This document shows, in pieces, positions 1-11,218 of a DNA stretch of 64,000 nt (its first letter is position 1; every line of letters begins with the position of its first letter). Both the position numbers and the translations under genes were made by a program. The notes below the pieces were generated by a model. It was not told the DNA's origin and ran no database searches. It was given only the letters and a program-made list of their open reading frames with translations. The stretch is from Neckera pumila (lineage: Eukaryota; Streptophyta; Bryopsida; Hypnales; Neckeraceae), in NCBI GenBank assembly GCA_963969595.1, contig OZ018418.1, positions 1,183,001-1,247,000 of the forward strand, given 5' to 3'.

Positions 1-151
1 GATTAGGATTTCTTAACAAGTTTTTCTTTTTGATTATTTTTTATTTCTAAGGCAATGAGCCCATAGTATATATGGGCTTGAGGTATTTTTGGGGTCTACC
101 TCAAGCACACCTTAAGCCAACTTTGTTGGTGTTGAGTATTTTGAATAGGAT
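1..151. repeat. 140-bp satellite, left fragment
   Basis: The window opens inside the same satellite that fills 6641-9524. It has the spacer ending in a T-rich run, then 'ctaaggcaatgagcc', then the paired TTGAGGT / ACCTCAAG block and the 'tttgttggtgttgag' tail. The monomer is cut at 151 by the CACTA element and resumes at 6641 at the expected point, so the two arrays were one before that insertion. Confidence 0.9.
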
Positions 152-563
152 CACTACAAAGGAATGGCCTCCTATATGACAGAGAATTGATAAAAATTTG
201 TCCGAATCAACAACTACGCTTTGTGACACCGCGATTTTTGTCATTTTGTGCAATTTGAGACCACGTGGAGAACATACCGGCAGACGCCTTCTCTTGTTTT
301 AGGTCTAACTTAGGAATCGCTAGACGGAAACTCACTTGCAACGCTGCAACTCCACAAGACTCTTGTGCACTCTTTCTCTCTCTTTGCATCTCTCTGTTCA
401 CAATTTTAAACTGTTAAACTGGGGTTAGTTTGACTCTTCTTTCCACTTTTCATTTCTTCGTAAATTTCTAAAAATTGTGGGATACTCTTTCGTGTTTTGC
501 TTGACTTGTGTGCTTGGTAACCTGTTCTCTACATTGTGTCTTGAATCTATTGTAGCAATTGCC

Positions 564-650
564 ATGATGGGGGGAGGCCAAGCCAACTCCGAAGCCATCC
601 CGCTCTACGGCACCTTCCTGGCCAACGCTTTCAACGTTTGCTGGGCAAAG
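564..650 (+). pseudogene. Exon-like fragment of unknown gene inside the CACTA element
   Basis: This short GC-richer open stretch starts with ATGATGGGGGGAGGCC and ends at a good 5' splice site (AAAG|GTACTG at 650/651). It stands out from the AT-rich surroundings and lies on the same strand as the other captured fragments. I do not recognise the roughly 29 encoded residues (MMGGGQANSEAIPLYG...). It could be the first exon of one of the captured genes or of a separate gene. Confidence 0.35.
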
Positions 651-1172
651 GTACTGATTTTCTAACCCCTGTTTATTGTATTGCGGGATTAGATTCTGCT
701 TGTACTATTTGGTTTGGGTTGTGTGTTTTTGTATGATTCATCAATCTAATGTTTTGGCGTGCATGAGATATTTGCAATTGTTTTGTGGGCTTCGGGTTAT
801 TTTAGGTGAGGTTCTGAAGTGCCAAAGCTGTGAAAATTCATTTTCAAGTGACTCACATCTGTTCGTTTGCTACTTAAGTAGACAATTATAGAAGTTGTTG
901 CATCAGTGTATTAGAGTACGGTGACATGTCTCTGCAACAAGAATGATTAAACCTCTGATTGTATTGCACTCTCAAGTCTATCTAATGCGAGCTACTTTAT
1001 TTTAAGAGTTTTTGATACTGCACTAATGATCTTGCATCTACTTTATTGGCGCCATTTGATGCTGCTCTTGTTTAGTGCTAGACTGCTAGTTCTTTAGTGC
1101 TTGAGCGTAGGTTTTATGTTCAAATGTTGCGTGGTTGTGTTCATAATTGAACACAGATCAAAGGGGATTGTG

Positions 1173-1735
1173 GCAGACGCTCATGCATGTCTGCACTGTC
1201 AGTGAGTTGTAAGATAGTCAAGGATAATCTTTTGCACAATGGTTTTGATTTTCTCCGCCTTCAGGTTGATTACTCTTGCACTCCAGAAGAGGTACAAGAA
1301 CATTTCCTGTCATGTGGGACTATGAATCATGTCACGATTTTGGCTAACAAGTTTTGACAATCTAAGAGGTAATGCCACTGTCCCACCCAGACTTTTTGAC
1401 TTTCAAAAAGTATTACAAAATGTAGCATGCAAAGCGAGGCTGTAAGGATTGGCTTCTATTATCTATGAAAATTGGGATATGATGAAAAGGAGGTTTGTGC
1501 TTCCTAACAGTTGAGCAGAGATGAATGCATTTAAGGAATAGCCATGGCTTTACAACTATTTCTCTTTTGCCTTTCTCGCCAGTCTATATATTGAAGCAAA
1601 ATGCAATTGACATGAATCTGACACCTTCGTTATCTTTGCAATTAGGTTCGCATACATGGAGTTTTTGGAGATTGAAGGGGTTCAAAATGCTATTGTTGAA
1701 GTGAATCTGAATTGCACAATCGCACACTCAAGGTT
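1173..1735 (+). pseudogene. PABN-type (nuclear poly(A)-binding protein 2) RRM fragment
   Basis: Three pieces read in order like the single RRM of plant PABN proteins. At 1173 is 'ADA' followed by a damaged RNP2 stretch. From 1265, after a cag acceptor, comes [18 protein letters not shown] followed by [12 protein letters not shown]. From 1646 comes FAYMEFLEIEGVQNAIVE, then in a shifted frame ESELHNRTLKV. PABN binds poly(A) tails in the nucleus. This copy is dead: the RNP2 strand is scrambled, the 'GQPKG' loop is missing, and frame changes are needed. Intron-like sequence separates the pieces, so this is captured genomic DNA and not a retrocopy. It lies inside the CACTA element, upstream of and in the same orientation as the uncoupling-protein fragment. 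Confidence 0.8.
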
Positions 1736-2831
1736 ATTATCTCATTTTTAGGAGGAACCTGTCTTATACATGCTTATGTTCAGCATTCTTCCGCCTTCCA
1801 TGCTTAATCGATCATAGTATGAATTCATTGAAGTTTGGGTACATTCAAATACTGAGTTTAGTAGTTCTTGTTAGAAATCTAATGTCATAATGAGAGCACT
1901 ACTCACTCATGTATGTTTAATGCTAGTTAGGGCGTCCACCCATACTCGGAAGACTAGGCATTTTCTTTAGATACTATAATGTTTTGGAGTGATGTACAAA
2001 GCTAAGAATGGTTGATACCAGACATGCACCATCCTGCTAGATATAACTAACGTGAGGTTGCAGCTGCAAGGGAAAGTTTGTGTTGAGAACGGCACCAGAA
2101 TTGTATTGTATGTGTTGAAGTACAAAGATTTCTAATCTTGAATTCTTCTCTTGATGAAGTTGATTAGCATTGGCTAGGTCAGTCATATTCCAGGAGGTCA
2201 AAATTATAATATGGAAGTCTGTGGGAGGATTGGTTATATTAGATCTTTAAGGCTTAGTCTTGCTTGTAGTGATGCTTTCAAATCCATCATCCTTACATCA
2301 ATAAAGATCGCTATGCAGTAATTGTTTGACTCGGTGATGGATATTTCTATATTGCCCTGAGTTCATACAATGCACCGAGATTGCCTTTGCCAGATGACTC
2401 TACACTCTCGCTTTGCTCTCAACTTCAGTAATCACATTTTGGTCAGCATTCTGTTTTCTAGCACGGAGTTTGTAGGAAAAGTATTAGAAGAAGTGAAGCC
2501 TCTATTTATCTGTTGGTTTGAGTGCATCGAGGAGTGCATTTGTGCCCTATATTTCTACTATTCTTTCACAAAGAAACCTAGAAACTGTTGGAATGAGAGC
2601 TTTACTTCTCCTTCATTATCAATGTAGAATCTTGTAAGCATCAAAATGTACCATGTATTACAACATGTTTATTATAATTGAATCGTTGGAGATGTTAGGC
2701 GATGTTTATGTGCATGTTATGTTCAATTCTATAGGTTCTGCTGCTTTAAATGCTCAAAGTCAATCCACAACATGTCAAGAGTTTGGCAACTACTGCATAA
2801 AGTAGCATATTTGACTCCAATGCCTAGTAGG

Positions 2832-3836
2832 CAAAGTCAACGTGGTGCCCAAGTATAAAGGAGCAGTCAGGACCATGCCCACCATCGCTTGAGAAGGAGC
2901 GGCTTCTCTGTGGAGGGGCATTGTTCCAAGGCTTCATTGCCAATGCCTGTTTTGCAGGCTATGAATTGGACTTTATGAACCGGTAAACAATCTTCATGCC
3001 CCTGAAGTAGAGATTTGCTTATATCAATGGTTTGAAGTCAGTTAAAGAATGTGTACATTAGAAAAGACCATGTTGGAAAACTTGCAAAAGTGAATACACT
3101 CTATCTAGATCCTTGTCAAGCAATAATTGGTTAATGATATTTTGTTCTTTTCGTTTCATTATATCAATGGTTTGAATTCAGGTAAAGAATGTGTAAGTTG
3201 GAGAAGACCATGTCAAAGGTGCTCCGTTGATGAAGAAGATTGCCGCTAGTCTTACCACAAGTTAGATCCATGCTCTCCATTTACATTAGTTACTTCCAAT
3301 TGGCTTGTAACGAGTATTGTCTCTTTTTTGTTTTTTCAAGAGAATTTGTTGTGCCTTGTTTTCTTTTTGTTTCTGTTGGTCTTTGAAAACCATGGATTCA
3401 ATGACGAGGGCATTGGCCATTTGTGTGGCAAGTCCTACGGATCTCCTGAAGGTGACACTCTAGTTGAAGGGCAAGATGGCGCTAGGTGTACCTTGTCGGT
3501 ATAGCAAAGCCATGAATGCATACTCCACCATTGTCAAACAGGTGCGCTCTCCTTCGATTTCTTCTTCTTTTCTGTTAAAATGATATACTTCCTTTGTTTG
3601 AATTGTGGTTGTTGCGTAAGTAGCTTAGGATTATAATTAGAAAGGAGATTTCAAACCTTGCAATTTTTGTAGGTTTGTTACCAAATTGGGTACAATTTGG
3701 TAACAAATTATCTTTGTACTGATGTGACATTTTATGGATTGTAGACATTATTGAAGCACCTTGGCTTTACAAACAATGTTGGTACTCAACATACTCTCTG
3801 GATTAGGGTTCTTTGTAATTGCAAGCGTGGTGAAGC
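2832..3836 (+). pseudogene. Mitochondrial uncoupling protein (plant UCP/PUMP type) fragment
   Basis: Four exon-like blocks follow the order of plant uncoupling proteins, which are inner-membrane carriers that pass protons and anions. At 2832-2992 are PKYKGAVRTM, then LWRGIVPRLHCQCLF and IGLYEPV. At 3181-3262 are VKNV, then HVKGAPLMKKIAASLT. At 3403-3541 are TRALAICVASPTDLLKV, then RYSKAMNAYSTIVKQ, ending at a GTGCGC donor. At about 3746-3836 are LGFTNNVGT and, in a shifted frame, ILSGLGFFVIASVVK. Stops and frame changes interrupt it, and the carrier signature is damaged (PTDLLKVTL in place of PTDLVKVRL). Introns are retained. The first and last parts of the normal protein (about 300 residues) are absent. 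Confidence 0.87.
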
Positions 3837-4014
3837 TATTGATGTATGAATCTTTTTTTTTTTTTTTGTAACCATCCATCCAAATAGTTGCTAATGTGGG
3901 AGTTGCGTGCATGGAATGGACAGCTAGAAATGGTGATGTAATTGCAAGCATGGAGACTGAAGTCACAGGTCTATCAATCCCTTTCTTTTGTATTCTACCG
4001 AAGCAGCTGCTCCA

Positions 4015-4525
4015 TGTCTGAGAATCCAGACAACGCTGGGACTCCCAGCAGCCTGCGGCAAGATCAGCTTGAAAATAATGAGCAATCCAAATCGGACGGC
4101 AATGCAGCGGCAGGGGGCGACTCTGAGGAATAGAAAGACTGCTCCAGCAAGCGCATGGAGATGAGCCCCATCTTGTCATCCTCTTGAAAGCAGATCTTGC
4201 ACGAGTCCTCGGCTGAGGTGCGAAAGAAGGCCAAGGTACGTAGGAGAAAATATTTTGTATTCCATTTTATTCAATTCATTTGCTCTGTTTCAATGGCAAA
4301 GTCTTGAATGCACTTTTAAAATTTGGACTAAGGTTCCATTGAATTTATACCTGTCCTAGTTATGAAAGGGAAATCTTCCGCGCTTGTGCTTCTCATTTTG
4401 GCACCCAGCACCCCATCTACCGCGGCATCAGGAAGCGGCCTTGGGGTGTCTAGGTCACCAAAATCTAGAGTCCCAGAAAGAAGTCCCGCTTCTGGGAGCC
4501 ACCATCTCGGGCTTCTGATTATGGT
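4015..4525 (+). pseudogene. AP2/ERF transcription factor fragment
   Basis: 4394-4520 reads HPIYRGIRKRPWGV, stop, VTKI, stop, SPRKKSRFWEP, which matches the first two beta strands of an AP2/ERF DNA-binding domain of the DREB type (YRGVR.R.WG.WV.EIR.PRKKSR.WLG). Two in-frame TAG codons and a frameshift after the RFW block kill it, and the rest of the AP2 domain is missing. Upstream, an open stretch from ATG at 4018 (MSENPDNAGTPSSL...), rich in Ser, Asn and acidic residues, ends at a possible donor (AAG|GTACGT near 4237). It may be the linker or N-terminus of the same gene, but that link is inference. It is the third host-gene fragment in the CACTA element. Confidence 0.75.
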
Positions 4526-5456
4526 TAGTCATTACCACCTTGTTATCATACACTGCCTTTAAACAAAGGAACAAAACGTGAATCCCATGGATTGCACTCA
4601 GACTCTGAAAATTCACTAAATTTTTTTACTTCACTAGTGCTATCGATCTTCACTCTACAGTAGCATTTGATCATAGGATATATGTTATCCTTTTTTTTCT
4701 TTGAAAATAGCTAGTAGAGCTCCATCATTTCGAAGCTTTGTTTTTGCCGTCATCGTCATAAATTGTCCAAAAACAGTCCCATTCGTTTTTTGTCTGCATT
4801 GCTGTCTGTGTGGGCTCTCCTGTCAATGTGGTTCATATCTCTCCATTGACATAAATCTTTCCTCAAAGACTTTTTAAAGTGGTCTCATTGCATAGTTTCT
4901 GCCGAATTTCAAGCATGCGAGACATTTTGGTTTTGCCTGACCTTTCACTTTTCTAGGTGCACAATGGTTGGCAATAATGACACTTGTTTATAATAGTTGG
5001 CTTAGGCCTAAGGTAGTTGTAGTCCTTTCAAATTGGACCGTCATTGACCAGCCTCCCCGGTTACAAGTTAAGACAAATGTGGTGGTTGCTATATAGGGTG
5101 CCGGAGCTTTTCATAAGGTCCTTTGGTGTAATTGCTGCCTTGGATGATTTTCAAGATGAGAGGGCTACTTGTTGTCGACTGCTGTGAATGCATGAGTGGA
5201 CCAAGAGTGCTCTTTCTACTGCTGAATGACCTTTGGACTCAGAAGAACCATTTTTATATATGAAATTCTTATACAAATTGTATCCAGGAACATCAAACTC
5301 TTTGAAGTTTCCATCCTCAATCTTATTCATTCTGACAGCAAAATAGGTAAGTTGCTCATTCAGTTTGGTTAGAACCAAGGAATTATTGACCTGTTTCTTC
5401 AAGGCATTTGCTTTGTTCATTTGTTTTAGCTCTTGACAAGGTTCTCTTCTGTTTCA

Positions 5457-5538
5457 GGCTAGATTTACATCCACATTAATTAAGGAATTAGCAGGTGTTG
5501 ACTTTCCAATGGACCTCATATACAGCCTTGGCAATGGG
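5457..5538 (+). pseudogene. Exon-like fragment, unknown gene, in CACTA element
   Basis: An open stretch after a 'tgtttcag' acceptor encodes ARFTSTLIKELAGVDFPMDL and a few more residues, and ends at a GGTAAGCC donor. It looks like a short internal exon on the same strand as the other captured pieces. I do not recognise the protein. The remaining 4.5-6.6 kb of the element shows no other convincing coding sequence. Confidence 0.3.
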
Positions 5539-6640
5539 TAAGCCTTCCCTATCAAGCAAGCTCAATTCCTCTGTGGATGCACCATATGATGCAATTTTTG
5601 TTATCATGAACCTCTATTTGATATGACAAAGCCTTGAAAGAGTACACCTTTTTTGTTCCTCGCTTGTACATGTATTGCTTTAGGAAATTTAACATTAACA
5701 TTGACAAATTAGACCTAAAGTGGAGGTGCTTAAGCAGTTGCAAGAGCAAGTAGAACATTAAGGCTTCAGTCTCCAGTAAGTTGCCACATTTGGTGTTATC
5801 AACAAGCCCCGAGGCATCAATGTCATAAATTGTGGTTGATACCATCATTCGTATATGTGTGACCATTCAATGTATATCTGAGTTTATCAGCAATTAACAT
5901 GTTCATGTGCTGTGCAAACAATTTTGTGGAAGGTAGGCTTGCCACGTTACAGAATGTCTTCAAGACCCCTGCGCTTGATAAATAGAATTTGTATTTGGGT
6001 AATTCTTTGACCCTGGATTTTGCTCGCTTTCTTAGATGGTGCTTTGTAACTAATTACCACTCTATTTTCTATGGCGCAATGTTTGACTACATTTTGTATT
6101 GCAGGAACCTGGGATTACAACTCCCCTAGTGAAAGAGATGAAGGATCAAGCTAGCATTTCATGAATCCTGAGTTGTTGATCTTCTTGACGTCTGTGCAAA
6201 ACTGAAATAGAATCTCTTGGTGGTCTTTAGAGACTAGAGTGACCTTCTTGGTAGCTTTTTGGTGTACTAGACTCTTCAATTTTTGAACATTTGTTTTCTT
6301 CACTATTGAAAGAAAACATCATTTCATTCCATCCTGTCAATTGTAGTTGTTTAAGGAATAACTTAGATTACTATTGTAAAGGTGGGTGAGTATTCTCATT
6401 AATGGCATGTATGTGATACGAGTTGCATTTTTTACTACTATATGTGTTGAAAAAGCTCTTCCTTGTGATTGATTATGTGACAAAACTTTGTCAAAATTCT
6501 CTCAAAACTTTGTCAATTGAGTGTCCTAATTGACATACATTTGTCAACTAAGTGTCCGAATCAGGTAGTCCTAATTGACGGGATAGTTGACAGAATTCTA
6601 TCAATTTTTTGTCAATTAGGATATATTTTCTCTTGTAGTG

Positions 6641-9524
6641 GATTTTTTAACAAATTTTTGTATTTATTTACTTCGTAATTTAGGCAATGAGAGTAGTGTA
6701 AATGTGCTTGAGGTGTGTTTGAGGAACCTCAAGCACACTTCAAGCACACTCTGTTGGTAATGAATATTTTGAGTAGGATTTCTAAACAAGTTTTTATAAT
6801 TTATTTTTTTCTATTTCTAAGGCAATAAGAGTAGTGTAAATTTGATTGAGGTGTGCTTGAAGTCTCCTTCAAACACACCTCCAGCACACTTTGTTGGTAC
6901 TGATTATTTTGAATAGGATTTCTTAACAAGTTTTCTAATTTTTTTTAAGATCTAAGGCAATGAGAGTAGTGTAGCTGTGCTTGAGGTGTGTTTGAGGTCT
7001 ACCTCAAACACCTTTCAAGCCCACTTTGTTGGTATTGAATATTTTGAATAGGACTTCTTAACAAGTACTCTAATTTTTTTCTTTTTAATGCTAAGGCAAT
7101 AAGAGTAGTGAAAATCTGCTTGAGGTGTGTTTGAGGTCTACCTCAAACACACCTCAAGCCCACTTTGTTGGCATTCTACAATTTGATTAGGATTTCTGAA
7201 CAAGTTTTCTAATTTATTTACTTTTTAGTTCTAAGGCAACGGGCCCGTAGTGTATATGGGCTTGAGGTGTGTTTTAGGTCTACCTCATGCACACCGCAAG
7301 CCCACTTTGTTGGCATTGAATATTTTAATTAGGACTTCTTAACAAGTTCTCTAATTTATTTATTTCTTAATTCTAAAGCAATATAAGTAGTTTAAATGTA
7401 GTTGAGGTGAGTTTGAGGATTTTCTCAAACACTCCTCAAGTTCACTTTGTTGGTAATGATTATTTTGAATAGGATTTCTTAAGAAGTTTTCTAATTTTTT
7501 TTTTCTTATTTTAAGGCAATGAGAGTAGTGTAAATGTGTTTAAGGTGTGTTTGAGGTCTATGTCAAACACACCTCAAGCCCACGTTGTTGGAATTGAATA
7601 ATTTGAATAGGACTTCTTAACAAGTTTTCTACTTTATTTGTTTTTTTATTCTAAGGCAATGAGCCCGTAGTGTAAATTGGCTTGAGGTGTGTTTGAGGTC
7701 TACCTCATGCACGCCTGAAGCCCACTTTGTTGGTATTGAATATTTTGAATAGGACTTCTTAACAAGTTTTCTAAATTTTTTTCTTTTTAATGCTATGGCA
7801 ATGAGAGAAGTGTAAATGTGCTTGAGGTGTGTTGGAAGTCTACCTCAAACACTCCTAAAGCACACTTTGTTGGTATTGAATTTTTTGAATAGGTTTTCTT
7901 AACAAGTTTTCTAACTTTTTTTATTTTATTTCTAAGGCAATGAAAATAGTGTAAATGTGCTTGAGGTGTGTTTGAGGTCTACCGCAAACACTCCTCAGGC
8001 ATACTTTGTTTGTAATGTATATTTTGACTAGGATTTTTTAACAAGTACTCTCATTTTTTTCTTTTTATTGCTAAGGCAATGAAAGTAGTGAAGTTGTGCT
8101 TGAGATGTGTTTGAGGTCTATCTCAAACATTCTTCAAGCACAGTTTGTTGGTATTGAATATTTTGAAAAGGATTTCTTAATAAGTTTTCTAATTTTTGTT
8201 TTTATAATTCTAAGGCAACGGGAGTAGTGTAAATGTGCTTGAGATGTATTTGAGGTCTTCCTCAAACACACTTGCAGCACACTATGTTGGTACTAAATAT
8301 TTTGAATAGGATTTCTTAACAAGATTTTAAGTTTTATTTTTTAATTTTAGGCAATGAGAGTAGTTTCGATGTGCTTGAGGTGTGTTTGAGGTCTACCTCA
8401 AGCATTCCTCAAGCCCACGTTGTTAGTATTGAATATTTTGAATAGGATTTCCTAACAAATTTTCTAATTTTTTTCTTTTTAAGTCTAAGGCAATGAGAGT
8501 GGTGTAAATGTGCTTGAGGTGTGTTTGAGTTCTACCTCATGTAGTCCTCAAGCACACTTTGTTGGTAATGAATATTTTGAATAGGATTGCTTAACAAGTT
8601 TTCTAATTTTTTTTTTCCAGTTCTAAGGCAATAAGAGTAGTGTAAATGTGCTGGAGGTCTGTGTGGGATTTACCTCAAACACATCTCAAGCCCACTTTGT
8701 TGGTATTGAGTATTCTATATAGGATTTCTTAACAAGCTTTTTAATTTGTTTATTTTATAATTCTAAGGCAATGAGCCCGTAGTGTAAATGGACTTGAGGT
8801 ATGTTTGAGGTCTACCTCAAGCACACCTCAAGCACACCTCAAGCCGACTTTGTTGGTGTTGAATATTTTGGATAGGATTCCTTAACAAGTACTCTAGTTT
8901 TGTTTTTTTAATGCTAAGGCAATAAGAGTAGTGTAAATGTGCTTGAGGTGTATTTGAGGTCCACCTCAAACACTCTTCACGCACACTTTGGTGGTATTGA
9001 GTATTTTAAATAGGATTTCTTAACAAGTTTTTTTATTTTTTATTTTCTAATTTTAAGGCAATGAGAGTAGTGTAAATGTGCTTGAGGTGTGCTTGAGGTC
9101 TATCTGAAACAGTCCTCAAGCACACTTTGTTGGTACTAAATATTTTGAATAGGATTTCTTAACAAGTTTTCTAATATTTTTTGTTTAATTCTAAGGCTAT
9201 AAGAATAGAGTAAATGTGCTTGAGATGTGTTTGAGGTCTACCTCAAATACATCTGAAGCCCACATTGTTGGTATTGATTATTCTGAATAGGATGTCTTAA
9301 CAACTTTTCTAATTTATTTATTTTTTAATTCTAAGGCAATGTGCCTGTAGTAAAATGGGCTTGAGGTGTGTTTGAGGTCTACCTTATGCACACTTCAAGT
9401 ACACATTGTTGGTATTGAGTATTCTGAATGGGACTTCTTAACAAGTTTTCTAATTTCTTTTTTCTTAATTCTAAGACAATGAGAGTAGTGTAAATTTACT
9501 TAAGGTGTGTTTGAGGTCTACCTC
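6641..9524. repeat. 140-bp satellite array (about 20 monomers)
   Basis: Monomers repeat every 135-143 bp, measured from successive 'aaggcaat' anchors at about 6682, 6820, 6955, 7094, 7234 and 7377. Each has an AT-rich part (TTTTGAATAGGATTTCTTAA, CAAGTTTTCTAATTTTTT, TTCTAAGGCAATGAG) and a palindromic core in which TGCTTGAGGTGTGTTTGAGG is followed by TCTA and then CCTCAAACACACCTCAAGCA. Copies differ by roughly 10-20% by eye and include variants with 'gcccgtagtgtatatggg' in place of 'gagagtagtgtaaatgtg'. The array ends abruptly at about 9524 inside an LTR-like unit. Confidence 0.95.
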
Positions 9525-10762
9525 TTGAACTAACTTATCGTTGAAGAGCCGAGCACGTGTGATTTGATCCGCGGGTTGTCCCACCAAATCCGTGAGTGTC
9601 CTCACTACATGTATCACATCCGACTCCCTCTTGGATGCAAACTTCAGGGCTTCCTCCGCAACACCCAAACTGGTCTTGAGTTGGATCTTCTCTTCTTCCA
9701 ATTTCCGGATGTGTTCGTCCTTCCTACTGAGCAGGGTCGGATCTGGACGCTTTCTAATCTCGCCCATAATCTCGTTCGGCTCCACCTTCAATTCGACTGA
9801 TACCAAGCATACAAAGTCAGCCAAGTTCTCGTATCGTTTTCGGGCCTCCTGGAACCACTCTACTCCAGAATCGAACAACTCGTTCTCCCCTAGATCTGCG
9901 AAGGTTCGGCCCGGTTCCTCCGTTTTCGGAACTTGCTGCTTCCCTCTTGAGTTCGGGTCGGTCGACTTCCACCGCAAACTTTCCGGCCTCTTTGTCCTTG
10001 GCGGCGTCACTTTTGGAAATGCTTCCTCGGCTTGCTTCTCCGGATCCGGAGACAGGCCGTACATCAGCATCTCCTTGGCGACCTTGTAGTCCTTAATTTC
10101 CTGCTCGCTCACGATCCCGTTGTGGTAGTAAAGGTGGAAGAGGTAGGTGCTGATCGGGCTGGACTTGGCCTTTTGCACACCGTTCGCTAGTTTCTGCACC
10201 ACGGCCTTCAATATTCTCCCCCAGTGTACTGGCCTGTCCCCCATCGCTCCAAAAATCATGTTGCCCAACATGCTGGTGAGCCGAGTCGGCTTCTTCGGAT
10301 ATAGGATCGGAACCAAGAACCAGGAACCAGGAACCAGGAACTCCAGCACCTGCCTCTGCCTCAAGTCAATGCAATCATGGATCGCAAAACCTTCCTTCGA
10401 ATTGGGTGGATTACGGAACTTCCCTTGAACATAACCATCATTCTCGGGGCATAATCGGAACCTGCCTTTCGGAATGAGTAGGCTTCCGTCCACATCTGCT
10501 CGATCCACTTTGCCAACTTCCCTTGCTCCGTCAACTCAAACTGATTTGGAGCTCCAGTCACGACTCTGTGGATCATCGCCTTGTCCTTCAGATTCCACGG
10601 CTTGCGCAGCAACCCCACGCATCCCATGCTGTCTAGATCACCCTCCAAAAGCATCTGCGCCTTCGGATTTGCAGGTACAACCGGATTGAGCAACTTGGTC
10701 ATAACTGTCGGTCTCCAAGGTTCCTCCATCCACGCCGACAGAATCCTACTAATCCGGTGCAA
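9525..10762 (-). pseudogene. A-family LTR-borne protein, divergent truncated copy
   Basis: The minus-strand frames give MTKLLNPVVPANPKAQMLLE, then APNQFELTEQGKLAKWIEQM, FRNPPNSKEGFAIHDC, then VHWGRILKAVVQKLANGV and SSPISTYLFHLYYHNG. This is the same domain as in the complete A units but clearly diverged, so it represents another subfamily. A frameshift near 10400 and a short expansion ('aggaaccaggaaccaggaac' at about 10321) break it. The central coiled coil (RKRPDPTLLSRKDEHIRKL...) is present. The C-terminal third is lost at the satellite junction. I see no retroviral zinc knuckle. Function is unknown; gag-like by context only. Confidence 0.7.
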
Positions 10763-11218
10763 TCAACACCCTCCTCTCCTTCTCTCCCTATGCAATCTTA
10801 ACTCACCACTCTTTCACTCAACTAACGCGTGCTCCAAACCTGCAAGAACACACGCATCCTCGAGCAGAAGAAAGAGGGAGAAGAAATGGAGAAGAATTGG
10901 CTTAAGTAGCCGGCCAGCGACAGACACCCGTTGGGACAGCCCATAAATGCGCCGCCTTCTGCAAACGGAACCCTAGTTCCTAGGCCGGAATCTAGGTCGT
11001 AGGTCTCCAGAATCCAGATTACCTTCCAGATTACGGATCCCGTTAAGATCCGTTCCTTACCCATTTTACAGTTTTTGCTAGGCCGGAACTTTCCTACTTT
11101 CTTGATTCGGCTAACTGTTCCAAATTGCTACTTCAGTATACAAAATTTTTGAAAAATCTCACTAATCTACTCCTAAACTAATCCAGAATTCCGGGTTTTG
11201 ACATTTCGTGCTCCCACA
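9525..11218 (-). mobile_element. Truncated A-type LTR-like unit
   Basis: On the minus strand the unit begins TGTGGGAGCACGAAATGTCA at 11218, the same start as the complete A units at 22268, 24229 and 28667. It carries the first part of the A-type protein and is then cut off at about 9524 by satellite DNA. The upstream side (minus-strand sense) is a Ty3/gypsy integrase end followed by a purine-rich run, GAAAAAGGGATCA, just before TGTGGG, as expected for a polypurine tract and the start of a 3' LTR. The A unit therefore looks like an LTR. Confidence 0.75.

Larger units (their letters stand above)
152..6640 (+). mobile_element. CACTA (EnSpm-type) transposon carrying host gene fragments
   Basis: The left end reads CACTACAAAGGAATGG and the right end, reverse-complemented, reads CACTACAAGAGAAAAT. 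Subterminal sequences also match in inverted orientation: TGACAGAGAATTGATAAAAA on the left and TGACAAAAAATTGATAGAAT on the right. The element is flanked by a 3-bp direct repeat GAT (149-151 and 6641-6643), the usual CACTA target-site length, and the satellite monomer continues across the insertion. No transposase is recognisable. The 6.5-kb interior holds fragments of a PABN-type RRM gene, an uncoupling-protein gene and an AP2/ERF gene, all on the plus strand and retaining introns. It therefore looks like a non-autonomous, gene-capturing CACTA. The strand given is that of the captured fragments. Confidence 0.88.

Noticed and set aside
1173..4525. PABN, uncoupling protein and AP2/ERF pieces as resident host genes or processed pseudogenes
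   Set aside because: They have stops and missing parts, keep introns (so not retrocopies), and lie between matched CACTA ends with a TSD.
6641..9524. Regular repeats resembling a CRISPR array
   Set aside because: The whole 140-bp unit repeats, with no unique spacers, and the surroundings are eukaryotic. It is a satellite.
9564..10946. Plus-strand open frames across the truncated A unit
   Set aside because: They lie antisense to the A protein, which has clear homology to the other copies. They are shadows of it.
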